This document shows positions 45,079-54,498 of a stretch of DNA of 64,000 nucleotides, in pieces. Below the pieces are notes generated by a model. It was not told the origin of the DNA and searched no databases. It was given only the letters and a program-made list of their open reading frames with translations. How positions within the stretch are numbered: position 1 is the stretch's first letter; every line of letters begins with the position of its first letter. The DNA lies in contig NZ_LRXL01000049.1 in NCBI RefSeq assembly GCF_001637325.1, positions 59,571-123,570 on the forward strand. Reading direction: 5' to 3'. This DNA is from Cochleicola gelatinilyticus. Lineage in GTDB: Bacteria > Bacteroidota > Bacteroidia > Flavobacteriales > Flavobacteriaceae. Both the position numbers and the translations under genes were made by a program.

Positions 45079-45594
45079 ATGGACACTACTGTTTCAGAAA
45101 ATCAAAAAACACTCAGCGCATTTATACATGTGTCGACCTTTTTAAAGTACTTTTTTCCATTCGCCAATTTTTTTGCTCCATTATTATTATGGTCAACAAA
45201 TAAAGAAAAACCTTTTGTCGATGTTCATGGAAAACAAGCAATCAACTTTCAGTTAAGTGTTTTATTATATACGCTTATAATTGGATTGTTATGTCTCCCC
45301 TTCTTTCTACTATTTGCTTCAGATTTTATTGCTTTAATAGAATCCATAGACCACCATTGGGAAGAAAGTACCTTTAATGAAATAGAGAACCTTACTGGTT
45401 ACATCATCCTATTCTGTACTGTTGTTACCTTGCTTTTCGGACTTTTTGTTCTAGAACTATACGCAGTAATATCTGCAACCATGCATGCCGCAAAAGGAGA
45501 AATATATAAATACCCATTAAGCATACCATTCATCAAAACCAATCCCGAAGTACCTTCGGAACTAAATCAATCAAAAAATGAGCACACTAATTGA
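45079..45594 (+). CDS. DUF4870 membrane protein
   Basis: A 171-residue protein with three to four hydrophobic segments and the DUF4870 pattern: FIHVSTFLKYFFPFANFFAPLLLW followed by VHGKQAINFQLSVLL (the key residues are HGKQAINFQ). In Flavobacteriaceae this family heads the operon with PadR, PspC and GIN proteins, as here. It may form part of an envelope-stress module. Its 3' end overlaps a 57-residue reading frame by 17 bp. The promoter and candidate operator directly precede it. Confidence 0.87.
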   Translation: MDTTVSENQKTLSAFIHVSTFLKYFFPFANFFAPLLLWSTNKEKPFVDVHGKQAINFQLSVLLYTLIIGLLCLPFFLLFASDFIALIESIDHHWEESTFNEIENLTGYIILFCTVVTLLFGLFVLELYAVISATMHAAKGEIYKYPLSIPFIKTNPEVPSELNQSKNEHTN

Positions 45595-45751
45595 ATTACT
45601 TTTAGCCGTGGTTGTGAGTATTTTAGGTGGAGACTTAAAAGAAAACGATACACTCATCTCTAAAAACGAGACACGCCAGATAGTGCAGGACATTCCCCAA
45701 TCAGAATGCTTCCAAACCACTTATATCGTACAGGCATCTCAAGTAAAATAA
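45578..45751 (+). CDS. Small 57-residue protein of the PadR-PspC operon
   Basis: ATG 45578 to TAA 45751. It opens with a hydrophobic helix (MSTLIELLLAVVVSILGG) and continues with a polar, Glu/Lys-rich tail ending in QASQVK. It starts inside the DUF4870 gene (17 bp overlap) and ends 15 bp before padR, so it fills the gap between them with good coupling. The helix could be a membrane anchor. No family was recognised. A similar small frame is worth looking for at the same place in related operons. Confidence 0.55.
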   Translation: MSTLIELLLAVVVSILGGDLKENDTLISKNETRQIVQDIPQSECFQTTYIVQASQVK

Positions 45752-45766
45752 TATAATAGAAACCAC

Positions 45767-46105
45767 ATGAAAATCGAAAACACAAAAGCGCAAATGCGAA
45801 AAGGGGTTCTTGAATATTGCATCCTTTCTATCCTTGAAAGTGGAGAGGCCTATACGAGTGATATTCTTGAAACCTTAAAAGACGCAAAAATGCTTGTCGT
45901 TGAAGGGACCATTTACCCACTATTAACACGTTTAAAAAACGCAGGACTGCTTTCCTATCGATGGGAAGAATCCACCAGCGGACCCCCACGCAAGTACTAT
46001 GAACTTACCGAAACAGGTATGTTATTTTTAAAAGAATTAAACACTACCTGGAGCGAACTGCAACAAGCTGTGAATAAAGTAACCACCTCAACAACCAAGA
46101 AATGA
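45767..46105 (+). CDS. PadR-family transcriptional regulator
   Basis: A 112-residue winged-helix regulator with the PadR core: VLEYCILSILESGEAYTSDI, EGTIYPLLTRLKNAGLL and SGPPRKYYELTETG, the last being the wing and the GPxRKYY mark. The dimerising C-terminal helix is short. It overlaps pspC by 4 bp. The usual mode is repression of its own operon, and the palindrome at 45018 is the candidate site. Confidence 0.94.
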   Translation: MKIENTKAQMRKGVLEYCILSILESGEAYTSDILETLKDAKMLVVEGTIYPLLTRLKNAGLLSYRWEESTSGPPRKYYELTETGMLFLKELNTTWSELQQAVNKVTTSTTKK

Positions 46106-47862
46106 AAAAGACAATCAATATTAATTTAGCCGGAACTTTTTTCCACATCGATGAAGATGCCTTCGGAAAATTACAACGCTATCTTGACGCCATAAAAAGA
46201 TCCCTTACAGAACCACAGGGAAGTGAAGAAATTATTCGTGATATCGAAGCGCGTATTGCCGAATTGTTTTCAGAAAAAATAGAAACAAATTCTCAAGTAA
46301 TATCTTTAAAAGAACTAGACGAGGTTATTGCCGTTATGGGACAGCCCGAAGACTACGCCGTAGACGAAGAACTTTTTGAAGATACCGTACCACCTTCCTA
46401 CCGAAAATCGAAATCCAATGCCGGACACAAACAATTGTTCCGTGACATCGACACCAAATTTATTAGTGGAGTATCGTCGGGAATGGCACATTATGTAGGT
46501 ATCGATGCTATATGGATTCGTCTCATCTGGATCTTATTAACGATCGCTACTAGTGGTTTCTTTATCTTGGTTTACATCCTGTTCTGGATCCTTGTACCTG
46601 CAGCAGTTACTACATCTGACAAGTTGAAAATGACTGGGCAACCCATTAATATTTCCAATATTGAAAAAAAGTTCAAAGAAGGATATGAATCTGTTGCGGA
46701 TAATATAAAAAACGCAGATTACGACAAATACGGGCAAAAAGTAAAAAGCGGTGCATCCGGTTTTTTCGAAACGCTTGGTAGTATCCTTCTTACTTTATTA
46801 AAAATATTTGTCAAGTTTATTGGAGTGATTTTAGTTATTACATCTCTTTCAACACTTATAGGTCTTATTATTGGACTATTCACTTTTGGGTCTATCGATC
46901 TTTGGGGAAGTGGTGACATGATGGATTATATCACACTGTACGATACAACGGGTATGCCAGTTTGGCTATTCTCGCTATTGGTCCTTTTCGCTGTAGGAAT
47001 TCCTTTCTTCGTATTATTCATTCTTGGAATGAAATTATTAGTAAGCAATTTAAAATCTATAGGAAGAACGGCTAAAATTGTATTATTTGTTGTTTGGATC
47101 TTCTCACTAATCGGACTCGGAATATGGGGAGTAAAGCAAGCCACCTCAACAGCGTATAATGGCGATGTAATTTCTGAAGCTCTAATCCCAATTAAAACGG
47201 GTGATACCCTAAAATTAGCAATGAGAGCTGATACGCAATATGAGTATGATGTACACCGACACGGAGACTTTGAGTTGAAATACAACAATGCCGACCAAAG
47301 AGTACTTTACAGCAACGATGTGCGATTAATAGTTCGTTCTACGAATGATTCTACGGGGAAACTTATTATTCGTAAAAGCGCAGAAGGTATTAGCATTAAA
47401 ACGGCTCGCACCCGGGCTGAAGCGATCGAATACAACTACTCATTAGAAAATAATACCTTGTTACTTGACGGGTTCCTAGTCACAGATCCCATCCATAAAT
47501 ATCGCGATCAGGAAGTAGAGGTGATTTTATACCTTCCTATCGGGACCATATTACAAGCCGATGAAAACACGTATTCTTTTCATAGGAATGACTCCCGGTA
47601 CAACGATATTTTAAACAATAACGACGAAGGATATTATGTACGTATTCTGAAAGATAAAACAGAGTGCCTTGATTGTCCAGACTCAGACTTTAATGAAATG
47701 GACGACGATACATTTAATTTTGAAGAGGATGACGCTTCTGAAAATGAAAACTGGAAACAAGAAGTTAATGCACAATTTAATGATGACACAACACCTACAC
47801 CTCCCACCCCAATGGAACCAGATGAAGAGTATAACGTGATCATTACCGATAGTGTGAACTAA
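46102..47862 (+). CDS. PspC-domain envelope-stress membrane protein
   Basis: A 586-residue protein. The N-terminal 90 residues are a soluble region starting KKTININLAGTFFHIDEDAF with an EEIIRDIEARIAELF helix, common in the bacteroidal PspC fusions. The PspC domain lies at about residues 112-180 (DTKFISGVSSGMAHYVGID, then IWIRLIWILLTIATSG). Further transmembrane helices are present at about 230-340. The last 220 residues are a periplasmic, beta-rich domain ending in an acidic and Pro/Thr tail. It overlaps padR by 4 bp. It is likely a membrane stress sensor or stabiliser, but the signal is not known. Confidence 0.91.
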   Translation: MKKTININLAGTFFHIDEDAFGKLQRYLDAIKRSLTEPQGSEEIIRDIEARIAELFSEKIETNSQVISLKELDEVIAVMGQPEDYAVDEELFEDTVPPSYRKSKSNAGHKQLFRDIDTKFISGVSSGMAHYVGIDAIWIRLIWILLTIATSGFFILVYILFWILVPAAVTTSDKLKMTGQPINISNIEKKFKEGYESVADNIKNADYDKYGQKVKSGASGFFETLGSILLTLLKIFVKFIGVILVITSLSTLIGLIIGLFTFGSIDLWGSGDMMDYITLYDTTGMPVWLFSLLVLFAVGIPFFVLFILGMKLLVSNLKSIGRTAKIVLFVVWIFSLIGLGIWGVKQATSTAYNGDVISEALIPIKTGDTLKLAMRADTQYEYDVHRHGDFELKYNNADQRVLYSNDVRLIVRSTNDSTGKLIIRKSAEGISIKTARTRAEAIEYNYSLENNTLLLDGFLVTDPIHKYRDQEVEVILYLPIGTILQADENTYSFHRNDSRYNDILNNNDEGYYVRILKDKTECLDCPDSDFNEMDDDTFNFEEDDASENENWKQEVNAQFNDDTTPTPPTPMEPDEEYNVIITDSVN

Positions 47863-47898
47863 TAGATAAAAGAAAAACAACCACATATCTCTATAATT

Positions 47899-48624
47899 AT
47901 GAAAACAATAAAAATAACCCTCGTAGTGGTCCTAGTGGCACTAACAACCTCCTGCCAATTCGATATTAATCTAGGTCAAGAGAATGGAAATGGAAATGTT
48001 ATTACTGAAGAACGAACCGTAACATCAAATTTCGATGAAGTAAAAGGAAGTGCCGGATTAGATGTTTTACTTACGGAAGGAACCGAAAATAAAATCGTGG
48101 TAGAAGCTGATGAAAACCTGTTAGAATTTATTGAAACAGAAGTAACAAATGGCAAACTGCATGTGACCTCAAGCCGAAATATTGGTCATTCAAAATCGAA
48201 AAAAGTGCATGTTACTTATGTTAAACTCTCAAAGGTTGCTTCTAGTAGTGGTGCCGATGTTATTGTAAATTCTGTATTAGAGAATGACTACCTCACCTTT
48301 GATGCGAGTAGTGGATCTAACCTACAAGTAGAAATTTTTGCCAAAGAAGTTGTTGCAGAAACAAGTAGTGGTGCAGACCTTGTTCTTTCTGGAAAAGCAG
48401 TCAATCTTCAGGCAGATGCATCTAGTGGAAGTGAACTGGATGCTAAAGATCTCTTTGTTGTTTCCTGCAATGCGGAAGCTTCTAGTGGGTCTGATGTTAC
48501 AGTTCACGTAAAAGAAACCCTCGAAGTGAAAGCTACTAGTGGAGCCGATATAAATTATTATGGAGAGCCGAAGATTATCGCTCAAAGTGATCGATCTGCA
48601 GATCGAATTCGAAAAATGCAATAA
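47899..48624 (+). CDS. Head-GIN (DUF2807) domain lipoprotein
   Basis: A 241-residue lipoprotein (lipobox TTSC at 19). The GIN domain consists of repeated rungs with SSG motifs: ASSSGADVI, DASSGSNLQV, ETSSGADLVLSG, DASSGSELDA and EASSGSDVTV, spaced about 20 residues apart, in accord with a right-handed parallel beta helix. The start has the usual RTVTSNFDEVKGSAGLDV pattern. It is 36 bp after the PspC gene in the same transcript and ends before a strong terminator. Function unknown, probably surface or periplasmic. Confidence 0.92.
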   Translation: MKTIKITLVVVLVALTTSCQFDINLGQENGNGNVITEERTVTSNFDEVKGSAGLDVLLTEGTENKIVVEADENLLEFIETEVTNGKLHVTSSRNIGHSKSKKVHVTYVKLSKVASSSGADVIVNSVLENDYLTFDASSGSNLQVEIFAKEVVAETSSGADLVLSGKAVNLQADASSGSELDAKDLFVVSCNAEASSGSDVTVHVKETLEVKATSGADINYYGEPKIIAQSDRSADRIRKMQ

Positions 48625-48640
48625 ATTGCTAACCAACCCT

Positions 48641-48689
48641 AAATCCGTTTTATACCACTTGCTATCGACCGGTATAAAGCGGATTTTTT
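48641..48689 (+). terminator. Rho-independent terminator of the PadR-PspC-GIN operon
   Basis: A 16-bp stem with one G-T pair (AAATCCGTTTTATACC with GGTATAAAGCGGATTT), a 14-nt loop and a trailing T run. Confidence 0.9.
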
Positions 48690-48703
48690 AATTTTCTTAC
48701 TTT

Positions 48704-49192
48704 ATGAAATCATATATCATTTTTATCTACCTGCTACCCATAATGGGGTTCACACAAATTTCTCAAACTTCAGAGCTGTTTATTCAGCTTCAGAAACAAG
48801 ACAGTATGCTATTTGAAGTAGGTTTCAATCAGTGCAATAATAAAGTATTAGAGGAAATTACTTCCGAAGATCTGGAGTTTTATCACGATATAGGAGGTAT
48901 TCAGAATAAAGAAGAGTTTTTAAAGGCGATTGCTAAAAACATCTGTGGAGATTCAGAAAATAAGATAACCCGAAAACTGAAGGTTGGTAGTTTAGAGGTC
49001 TTTCCGTTGAAAATGAATAATGAAATCTATGGTGCTTTGCAACGTGGGGAACATTGGTTTTACAGGGAAACTCCTTCCGAAGAAAATCATAAAACTGGCT
49101 ACGCAAAATTTTCGAGCCTTTGGATTCTTAAAGAGGGCGATTGGAAATTAAAACGAGTCTATAGTTTCGACCATAAAGCAGCGAATAACTAA
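48704..49192 (+). CDS. NTF2-like (DUF4440-type) secreted protein
   Basis: A 162-residue protein with a signal peptide (ends near MGFTQ) and an NTF2-like fold suggested by QDSMLFEVGFNQCN, LEFYHDIGGIQNKEEFLKAI, GEHWFYRE and KFSSLWILKEGDWKLKRVYSFDH, the classical end of a DUF4440 domain. Members bind small molecules or are accessory proteins of unknown role. It follows the GIN operon terminator and has its own bidirectional terminator. Confidence 0.83.
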   Translation: MKSYIIFIYLLPIMGFTQISQTSELFIQLQKQDSMLFEVGFNQCNNKVLEEITSEDLEFYHDIGGIQNKEEFLKAIAKNICGDSENKITRKLKVGSLEVFPLKMNNEIYGALQRGEHWFYRETPSEENHKTGYAKFSSLWILKEGDWKLKRVYSFDHKAANN

Positions 49193-49212
49193 AATAGCTG
49201 TTCTTTCAAAAT

Positions 49213-49248
49213 AAAAAACCACCTCAACATTAATGAGGTGGTTTTTTT
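49213..49248. terminator. Bidirectional terminator between the NTF2-like and T9SS genes
   Basis: Stem AACCACCTCA/TGAGGTGGTT with a 7-nt loop, A run before and T run after. It ends both the plus-strand NTF2-like gene and the minus-strand T9SS gene. Confidence 0.88.
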
Positions 49249-49267
49249 AAATAGTATACGAACAATT

Positions 49268-52200
49268 TTATTGCACGACTAGCTTTACCGTTTGTGTAGT
49301 ACCGTTACCTGTGGCTTGCAGTAAATACAACCCGCTACTAAGATCAGATAAATTGATCCTCCCAGAGGTTGCATTTATAGTTGTGGCAAACACTTTTTGT
49401 CCCGTTAATGAATACACTTCAATACGATCGATGGTTTTCTCACTAGAGAAATTAAGAACATCGGTGACTGGATTCGGATAGAAAGTGACAACTGTCGTAT
49501 CGAATTCTGAAATTCCTAATTCAACATCGGTAGTAAACGTAAAAGGTCCTGCCCACGCACTTCCGTTGGTGTCGCAGTTCGATTTTACATATACTTCATA
49601 CGCAGTTTCGGGAGTGAGGTCGGTTAGGAAAACTTCGGTTCCTCCAGTTGTAATTCCTGATGCAGCTCCAGGGTATCCAGTGTCTACTGCTTGTACAATA
49701 TACTCGTATCCGCCTATTGGCTCAGGAGTTGGCTCGGTCCAACTTACAGTTGCTGTAGTTTCTGTTACATCTGTAATGGTAACATCGTCTGGAGAATTAC
49801 ATTCAGGAGTAGTGTCGTATGCTGAAATTTTAAAATCACCAAACTGACGTGCCCATCCCCATACTCGAATTTTAATGGTTTCACCAGGCTGTAAATTTGT
49901 GTATCGAATTCCAGCAAATTGATTGCTTCCAATTACAAATTGATCGCTACAATGTAGCATGCCATTAGGAGGCAGATCGTAAAGAACGTCTTCTAATGTA
50001 TCGATTCCACATTCACCCGTAAATCCTTCCATAACGGTATCTGAAAGCAATGAATCATCTTGAAAACGGGTCTCTACTGTAAAATTACCTGATGGCGGTA
50101 CAACTACAGAGAACCAAACATCGCGACCGTAGATATCAAATTCTAACGTTCCACATGAAGGAAATGGGGTAGTATCTAAATCGGTCGTTCCAGAAGTGAT
50201 GGTTGCCACCATTTCGTTCTCTTCGAACGTTGTTCCTACGTTTAGCTCCATAGGAGTGTCACAAGAATCATTTTCTGGCGCTGGTGGTGATTTATAACCA
50301 CATAAGGTAAAATAAATTGGAATGGATGATCCCGCACTTGATACAGCTACATAATACTGTTCTCCCGCAACAAGATCGGCCAGCACTCTCAATTCTCCAC
50401 AGCCCTCCGTTAAAGGTGTTAAGTTGCCTGGAGTTCCTTCGTAAACACTTACTCTGGTAGGATTCGCTCCGTTTAAAAATCTTCTTCTAAAGGTATATTC
50501 TCCAGTTTGTTCTGGGACAAAAGTATACCATACATCCACATTACTGTCGGTACAATTTGAATCGTCTGAATAGGTAGCAGAAGCCGTATATCCTGAAACT
50601 GCATTGTTACAGGTATCATCATCTGACTCCAGTAATACCAAAGCATTTGTAATTTCATCATTCGCAGGAACTTCAGGGAATTTAGACACACATAGTGAAA
50701 ATTCTGCTAAGGGTTCGTTGCTAGCAATCGCTACAAAATAGGTTTCTCCGGCATTTAATTCTCTTGCGGTATATCGTGTAGAACATCCTGAGGAAATCGG
50801 AGTGAGCTCTACCGTAGAACCTTCGAACACAAACATATTCATTTCATCAGCATTTGGAGCATCTAAGCGAAAAGCGTATAACCCAGAAGTTTCTGGAGTA
50901 AAACGATACCAAAGATCGTTATAATCACTATAATCTGGTGCGGTACATACATACTCTTCAGATTGGGTTGCTCCTTCATAATTTCCAGTAATTGCATTAG
51001 CACATGTGTAATCATCGGAAGCGGTGAGTATCGCAGCAGTTTCAGGTTCGTCATTTAATCCCGAAGGGACCGCGTACTCATAATTAAAATCGTCTAAAAA
51101 TACATACTGCCATGGCCCTGTCCCAGAGTGCTGCGGTTTAAATGCAATGTATCTATGATTTAATGTAGTGTCGTATCCAGAAAGATCGATTGTAAATTCG
51201 GTCCAAGTAGCTGCTACAATGGTTGATTGATTCAAACTAGTATCGTCCAATACTTCAAAAGTAGACAGGTCTGAAGGGTCTGCGACCGTACCCACTATAA
51301 TATTAAAATCGGCTTCATTATTGGCTCTGTTATTCATTCTGAAACGAATCTGCTTGTCGGTACTCAGATCTGAAAACTCAGGAGTTATCAATGCTAGCCC
51401 TTCTGGATCTGCTGTACTTGCAAAGAACATGCGTACCATAAGATCGCCATCGTACGGGTCGATGTCGAAAGAATTTCCGTAAGTTTTAAAATCACCCACG
51501 CTAGTATCATAGATTGACCAACATGGTTTAACATCTTCACCTGAAACATTGGGGCCTTCAAAACCAAATTGATATTCAGCTATAAAACTGGCACATGAAG
51601 ATGTAAACTCATTAGAAGCAATCCACGCTCCAAAATCATCTGCAGTACATTTGGCACGAACGTAGGCAATATAGGCGGTGTTCTGCGCTAAATCCACATT
51701 TACCGAAGTAACGTCTGTTTCGATACCACTAGTAGCAGCATCTGGTGCCGGCAATGCAGCTTCCTGAACGATATATTCCCAGCTAGTTTCGGCAGACTCA
51801 CTGGCGGTCCAAGAAATATCAGCCGAGTCAAAATCGACATTCGATGCAGTAACTTCTACAACTTCCAGACAAGAAGGTAAGTCTTCAACACATACCGTGT
51901 TGATCCATAAAAATTTATTAATCTGTCCGCTATGTTTAAATGCGAAATTCTCGTGACCGTTATCGGGAAGGGTTACCACATATTCGGTATCTCTGTTAGT
52001 GGTAAGGGTTAATGAAGTAATCTCTACAAAGTTTCCGTCGCCATCGATCGTTCCTACTTCAAGGATATCGGGAGCATCGGTAGAAGATCCAGCAGTAAAT
52101 TTTAGTCGATGGGCTCCATCGGTCGCAAAAGCAGACACCTCTGGAGAGATCGCGATAAGGTCTCCTTGGGTTAAACTTACAGCATACAATTCAAGCATGT

Positions 52201-53167
52201 TTTTATTGTACCCTGAAAATTCGTAATCGATGTACACATGTCCGCTGGTATTAGGATCATCTACCGCAGTCCAACAAAGTGGTACTTCATTTTCTGGCAA
52301 ACCAGCCCAATCTTCGCAGAAATTAGCGGTTAAGGGAGCACATGAGGTGCGTATGGTTGTTTCTGAAAGTATCCAAGCGCCATAATCACCTTCTCCGCAA
52401 TCGGAACGTATATAGGCTTCGTATTGTGTATTAGAGTCCAGATCTGTTACAGTTACTGAAGGATTGGTATTTGTAGAGGTATACGGTGTACCATTTCCGG
52501 TAGGAATGCCTGTTTCGGCTTCCTGCACCACATATTCCCAGTTGTCTTCTCCTGTACCACTTTCTTCCCAAGAAAGATCGATGGTTGTTTGTGTCGGATT
52601 TGTAACAGTAACATTATCAACTTCAAGACAAGTTGGAATGGTTTCTAAACACACACTATCGATATTTACTTGATCGAAAGTAGACCCTAAATTATGCTGA
52701 AAAAACAAATATTGATCGGTTCCTGCAGGAATAATTATTTCCTGTAACTCCCAATCGTCGTTACTTACGCCTAATAAAACAATTGTTTCAATAGGTGTAA
52801 AGGTTCCACTACCATCTCCTGCACTAGTCGTCCCAACGATTAAACTAGAGTCGGTAGTTCCCTGCGAATAAAACTTTACGCGGTGGTTTCCATCGGCAGT
52901 GGTGGCTTCCATGGGAGAAATAAATATAAGATCTCCAGTCGTGGCATTTCCGCTGTACATTCTAAAATACTTACCCGGACTTGGTGCTGCTGGGTTTGAG
53001 GTCACCCTCCCGTAGGCAGATGTTCCATCGGTATTGTTTACCATGGTCCAGTCTACTGGAACCTCGTTATTTTCATAGGTGTCAAAAAATTCAGAAATAT
53101 CGCATTGCGCGAAAGTTCCGAATGAGGAGACACAAATGGCAAAAAATAATGTAATTAATTGTTTCAT
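49268..53167 (-). CDS. Large secreted multidomain protein with fibronectin III repeats and T9SS sorting tail
   Basis: A 1299-residue protein. After a signal peptide (ends near GTFAQ) come jelly-roll or MAM-like domains separated by fibronectin type III units. Two FN3 units start at ETIPTCLEVDNVTVTN (about residue 180) and EDLPSCLEVVEVTASN (about 435). A third starts near ECNSPDDVTITDV (about 1125). The region from about 750 to 1120 has three repeats with LWYRFTPETSG or VWYTFVPEQTG. The last 75 residues, from VVTFYPNPVTDVLNF to LLQATGNGTTQTVKLVVQ, are the type A sorting domain of the type IX system (YPNP motif). It should be exported through the outer membrane and attached to the surface or released. 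Adhesion is likely, and no catalytic site was seen. Confidence 0.9.
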   Translation of the reverse strand: MKQLITLFFAICVSSFGTFAQCDISEFFDTYENNEVPVDWTMVNNTDGTSAYGRVTSNPAAPSPGKYFRMYSGNATTGDLIFISPMEATTADGNHRVKFYSQGTTDSSLIVGTTSAGDGSGTFTPIETIVLLGVSNDDWELQEIIIPAGTDQYLFFQHNLGSTFDQVNIDSVCLETIPTCLEVDNVTVTNPTQTTIDLSWEESGTGEDNWEYVVQEAETGIPTGNGTPYTSTNTNPSVTVTDLDSNTQYEAYIRSDCGEGDYGAWILSETTIRTSCAPLTANFCEDWAGLPENEVPLCWTAVDDPNTSGHVYIDYEFSGYNKNMLELYAVSLTQGDLIAISPEVSAFATDGAHRLKFTAGSSTDAPDILEVGTIDGDGNFVEITSLTLTTNRDTEYVVTLPDNGHENFAFKHSGQINKFLWINTVCVEDLPSCLEVVEVTASNVDFDSADISWTASESAETSWEYIVQEAALPAPDAATSGIETDVTSVNVDLAQNTAYIAYVRAKCTADDFGAWIASNEFTSSCASFIAEYQFGFEGPNVSGEDVKPCWSIYDTSVGDFKTYGNSFDIDPYDGDLMVRMFFASTADPEGLALITPEFSDLSTDKQIRFRMNNRANNEADFNIIVGTVADPSDLSTFEVLDDTSLNQSTIVAATWTEFTIDLSGYDTTLNHRYIAFKPQHSGTGPWQYVFLDDFNYEYAVPSGLNDEPETAAILTASDDYTCANAITGNYEGATQSEEYVCTAPDYSDYNDLWYRFTPETSGLYAFRLDAPNADEMNMFVFEGSTVELTPISSGCSTRYTARELNAGETYFVAIASNEPLAEFSLCVSKFPEVPANDEITNALVLLESDDDTCNNAVSGYTASATYSDDSNCTDSNVDVWYTFVPEQTGEYTFRRRFLNGANPTRVSVYEGTPGNLTPLTEGCGELRVLADLVAGEQYYVAVSSAGSSIPIYFTLCGYKSPPAPENDSCDTPMELNVGTTFEENEMVATITSGTTDLDTTPFPSCGTLEFDIYGRDVWFSVVVPPSGNFTVETRFQDDSLLSDTVMEGFTGECGIDTLEDVLYDLPPNGMLHCSDQFVIGSNQFAGIRYTNLQPGETIKIRVWGWARQFGDFKISAYDTTPECNSPDDVTITDVTETTATVSWTEPTPEPIGGYEYIVQAVDTGYPGAASGITTGGTEVFLTDLTPETAYEVYVKSNCDTNGSAWAGPFTFTTDVELGISEFDTTVVTFYPNPVTDVLNFSSEKTIDRIEVYSLTGQKVFATTINATSGRINLSDLSSGLYLLQATGNGTTQTVKLVVQ

Positions 53168-53233
53168 CGTAACAGGTTTTAAATTTTTATCTCGATGGTA
53201 AACCTAAACAACATTTACCTTATTATAAAGGAC

Positions 53234-53277
53234 TATATTTTTAAATATCGTGAATATTCACGATATTTAAAAATATA
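53234..53277. repeat. 44-bp perfect palindrome
   Basis: The two 22-base arms are exact reverse complements with no spacer. The centre is GTGAATATTCAC, with flanking AAATATC/GATATTT. It lies between the T9SS gene start and the end of the TPR gene, so it may end transcription of the TPR genes, or bind a protein that controls the T9SS gene. Confidence 0.92.
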
Positions 53278-53319
53278 AAAATTTACATAAAACTCTGATT
53301 ATTAATATTATATGAAGAT

Positions 53320-54477
53320 TTATTTTAATTTAGAAGCTTTTTCTGCATTTCGCTTTTTTTCATTCAATTTTCTGCGTTTCCTAATTAATTTTAGAGCAAT
53401 AAATAGGATTATTAACACAGAAAAAATTCCTAAACACAAAAAAAGATAGGTATAGGTATTCCTTTTTTCTTCTCGCTTTTTCCTGCTTTCTGAAGCCATT
53501 TCTTTAGCAACAATATTTAATGATTTTTTTTCTTCTGAAACCAATTTTTCTTCTTCCGAAAAGTAAAGTGCATTGTATGTATTGTAATTTTCAATATCGT
53601 TCAACTCAAAATAATTTTTTGCGATAGCTTCATATAACTGACTGTTAATTCCCACATCATTCATTTCTGAAACAATCTCCACCGCTTCTTTCAGAATACC
53701 AATCGCTTCTGTATGCTCTTTATTTTCAAAATGTAATTTGGCAAGTCCTAATTTAGAATATGCGATTGTTAGTTTCGAGTTAATTCGGGAAGCATATGTA
53801 ATGGCATCTGAGTAACTTGTTTGAGCTGCTTTAAAATTCTTTAGCTCAAAATTACAATCCCCTACTCTATTTAATGCGATGGCCACACTTGCATTAAGAG
53901 AGGGTTTTTCTAAGCTTTTCTTAAATACTTCAACAGCTTCTTCAAAATTTGGTAATGCATAACCACACCCCAAGTTATCACGCTGTATAAGCCCTTTTAC
54001 GAACGCAATATTTCCCTTAAGGTACTGAATGGAATCTGGCAAGGGGTGTGCCACAGACAATTCGTAGGCACGATCCAGGTAATTGAGGGCACGACTTCCT
54101 AGTTTTAAGCGTTGGTATTGTCCGCCTATAAAACCAAGTACTTTTATCTGGTCGGTATAGTTTTTATGCTGCTCCGCAATAGAATCGGCTTTTAATGCAT
54201 AATGAAATACTTTTTCGTGATCTTTTAAAACAGCGTACGCATTCGCAATGGTAAGCAATGCCCCTACTTGAAAATCTGAGTTGTGTTCAGCAAGTTTATA
54301 GAGTTCATGTCCTTTAGCGATGGCGTTTTTAGGATCGTTGTACGTACTTACATTCGCCTCCTTTAGAAGCGACTCTAATTGGGTTCTGGTTTGTGCTGAA
54401 AGGTGACTTACAGATGACAGCACCGCTAGGAAAATTAGTAAAACCGGTATTTTTTTATACTGAAACACTTTGATCAT
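53320..54477 (-). CDS. TPR protein with C-terminal membrane helix, no DNA-binding domain
   Basis: A 385-residue protein with a signal peptide (ends near HLSAQ), then tetratricopeptide repeats over residues about 40-310, then a coiled coil, a transmembrane helix (TYTYLFLCLGIFSVLIILFIAL, key part LCLGIFSVLI) and a short Lys/Arg-rich cytosolic tail of about 20 residues. It has the layout of the membrane-bound TPR-AraC regulators but lacks their cytosolic HTH. It directly follows such a regulator (21 bp apart), so it may be a partner, decoy or degenerate copy. No family function is known. Confidence 0.82.
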   Translation of the reverse strand: MIKVFQYKKIPVLLIFLAVLSSVSHLSAQTRTQLESLLKEANVSTYNDPKNAIAKGHELYKLAEHNSDFQVGALLTIANAYAVLKDHEKVFHYALKADSIAEQHKNYTDQIKVLGFIGGQYQRLKLGSRALNYLDRAYELSVAHPLPDSIQYLKGNIAFVKGLIQRDNLGCGYALPNFEEAVEVFKKSLEKPSLNASVAIALNRVGDCNFELKNFKAAQTSYSDAITYASRINSKLTIAYSKLGLAKLHFENKEHTEAIGILKEAVEIVSEMNDVGINSQLYEAIAKNYFELNDIENYNTYNALYFSEEEKLVSEEKKSLNIVAKEMASESRKKREEKRNTYTYLFLCLGIFSVLIILFIALKLIRKRRKLNEKKRNAEKASKLK

Positions 54478-54498
54478 TTCGGGGAAGATACAAAAAGA

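Noticed and set aside
49268..53167. Several plus-strand open frames inside the T9SS gene
   Set aside because: They are opposite-strand shadows of a long repetitive gene with a strong signal peptide and sorting tail.
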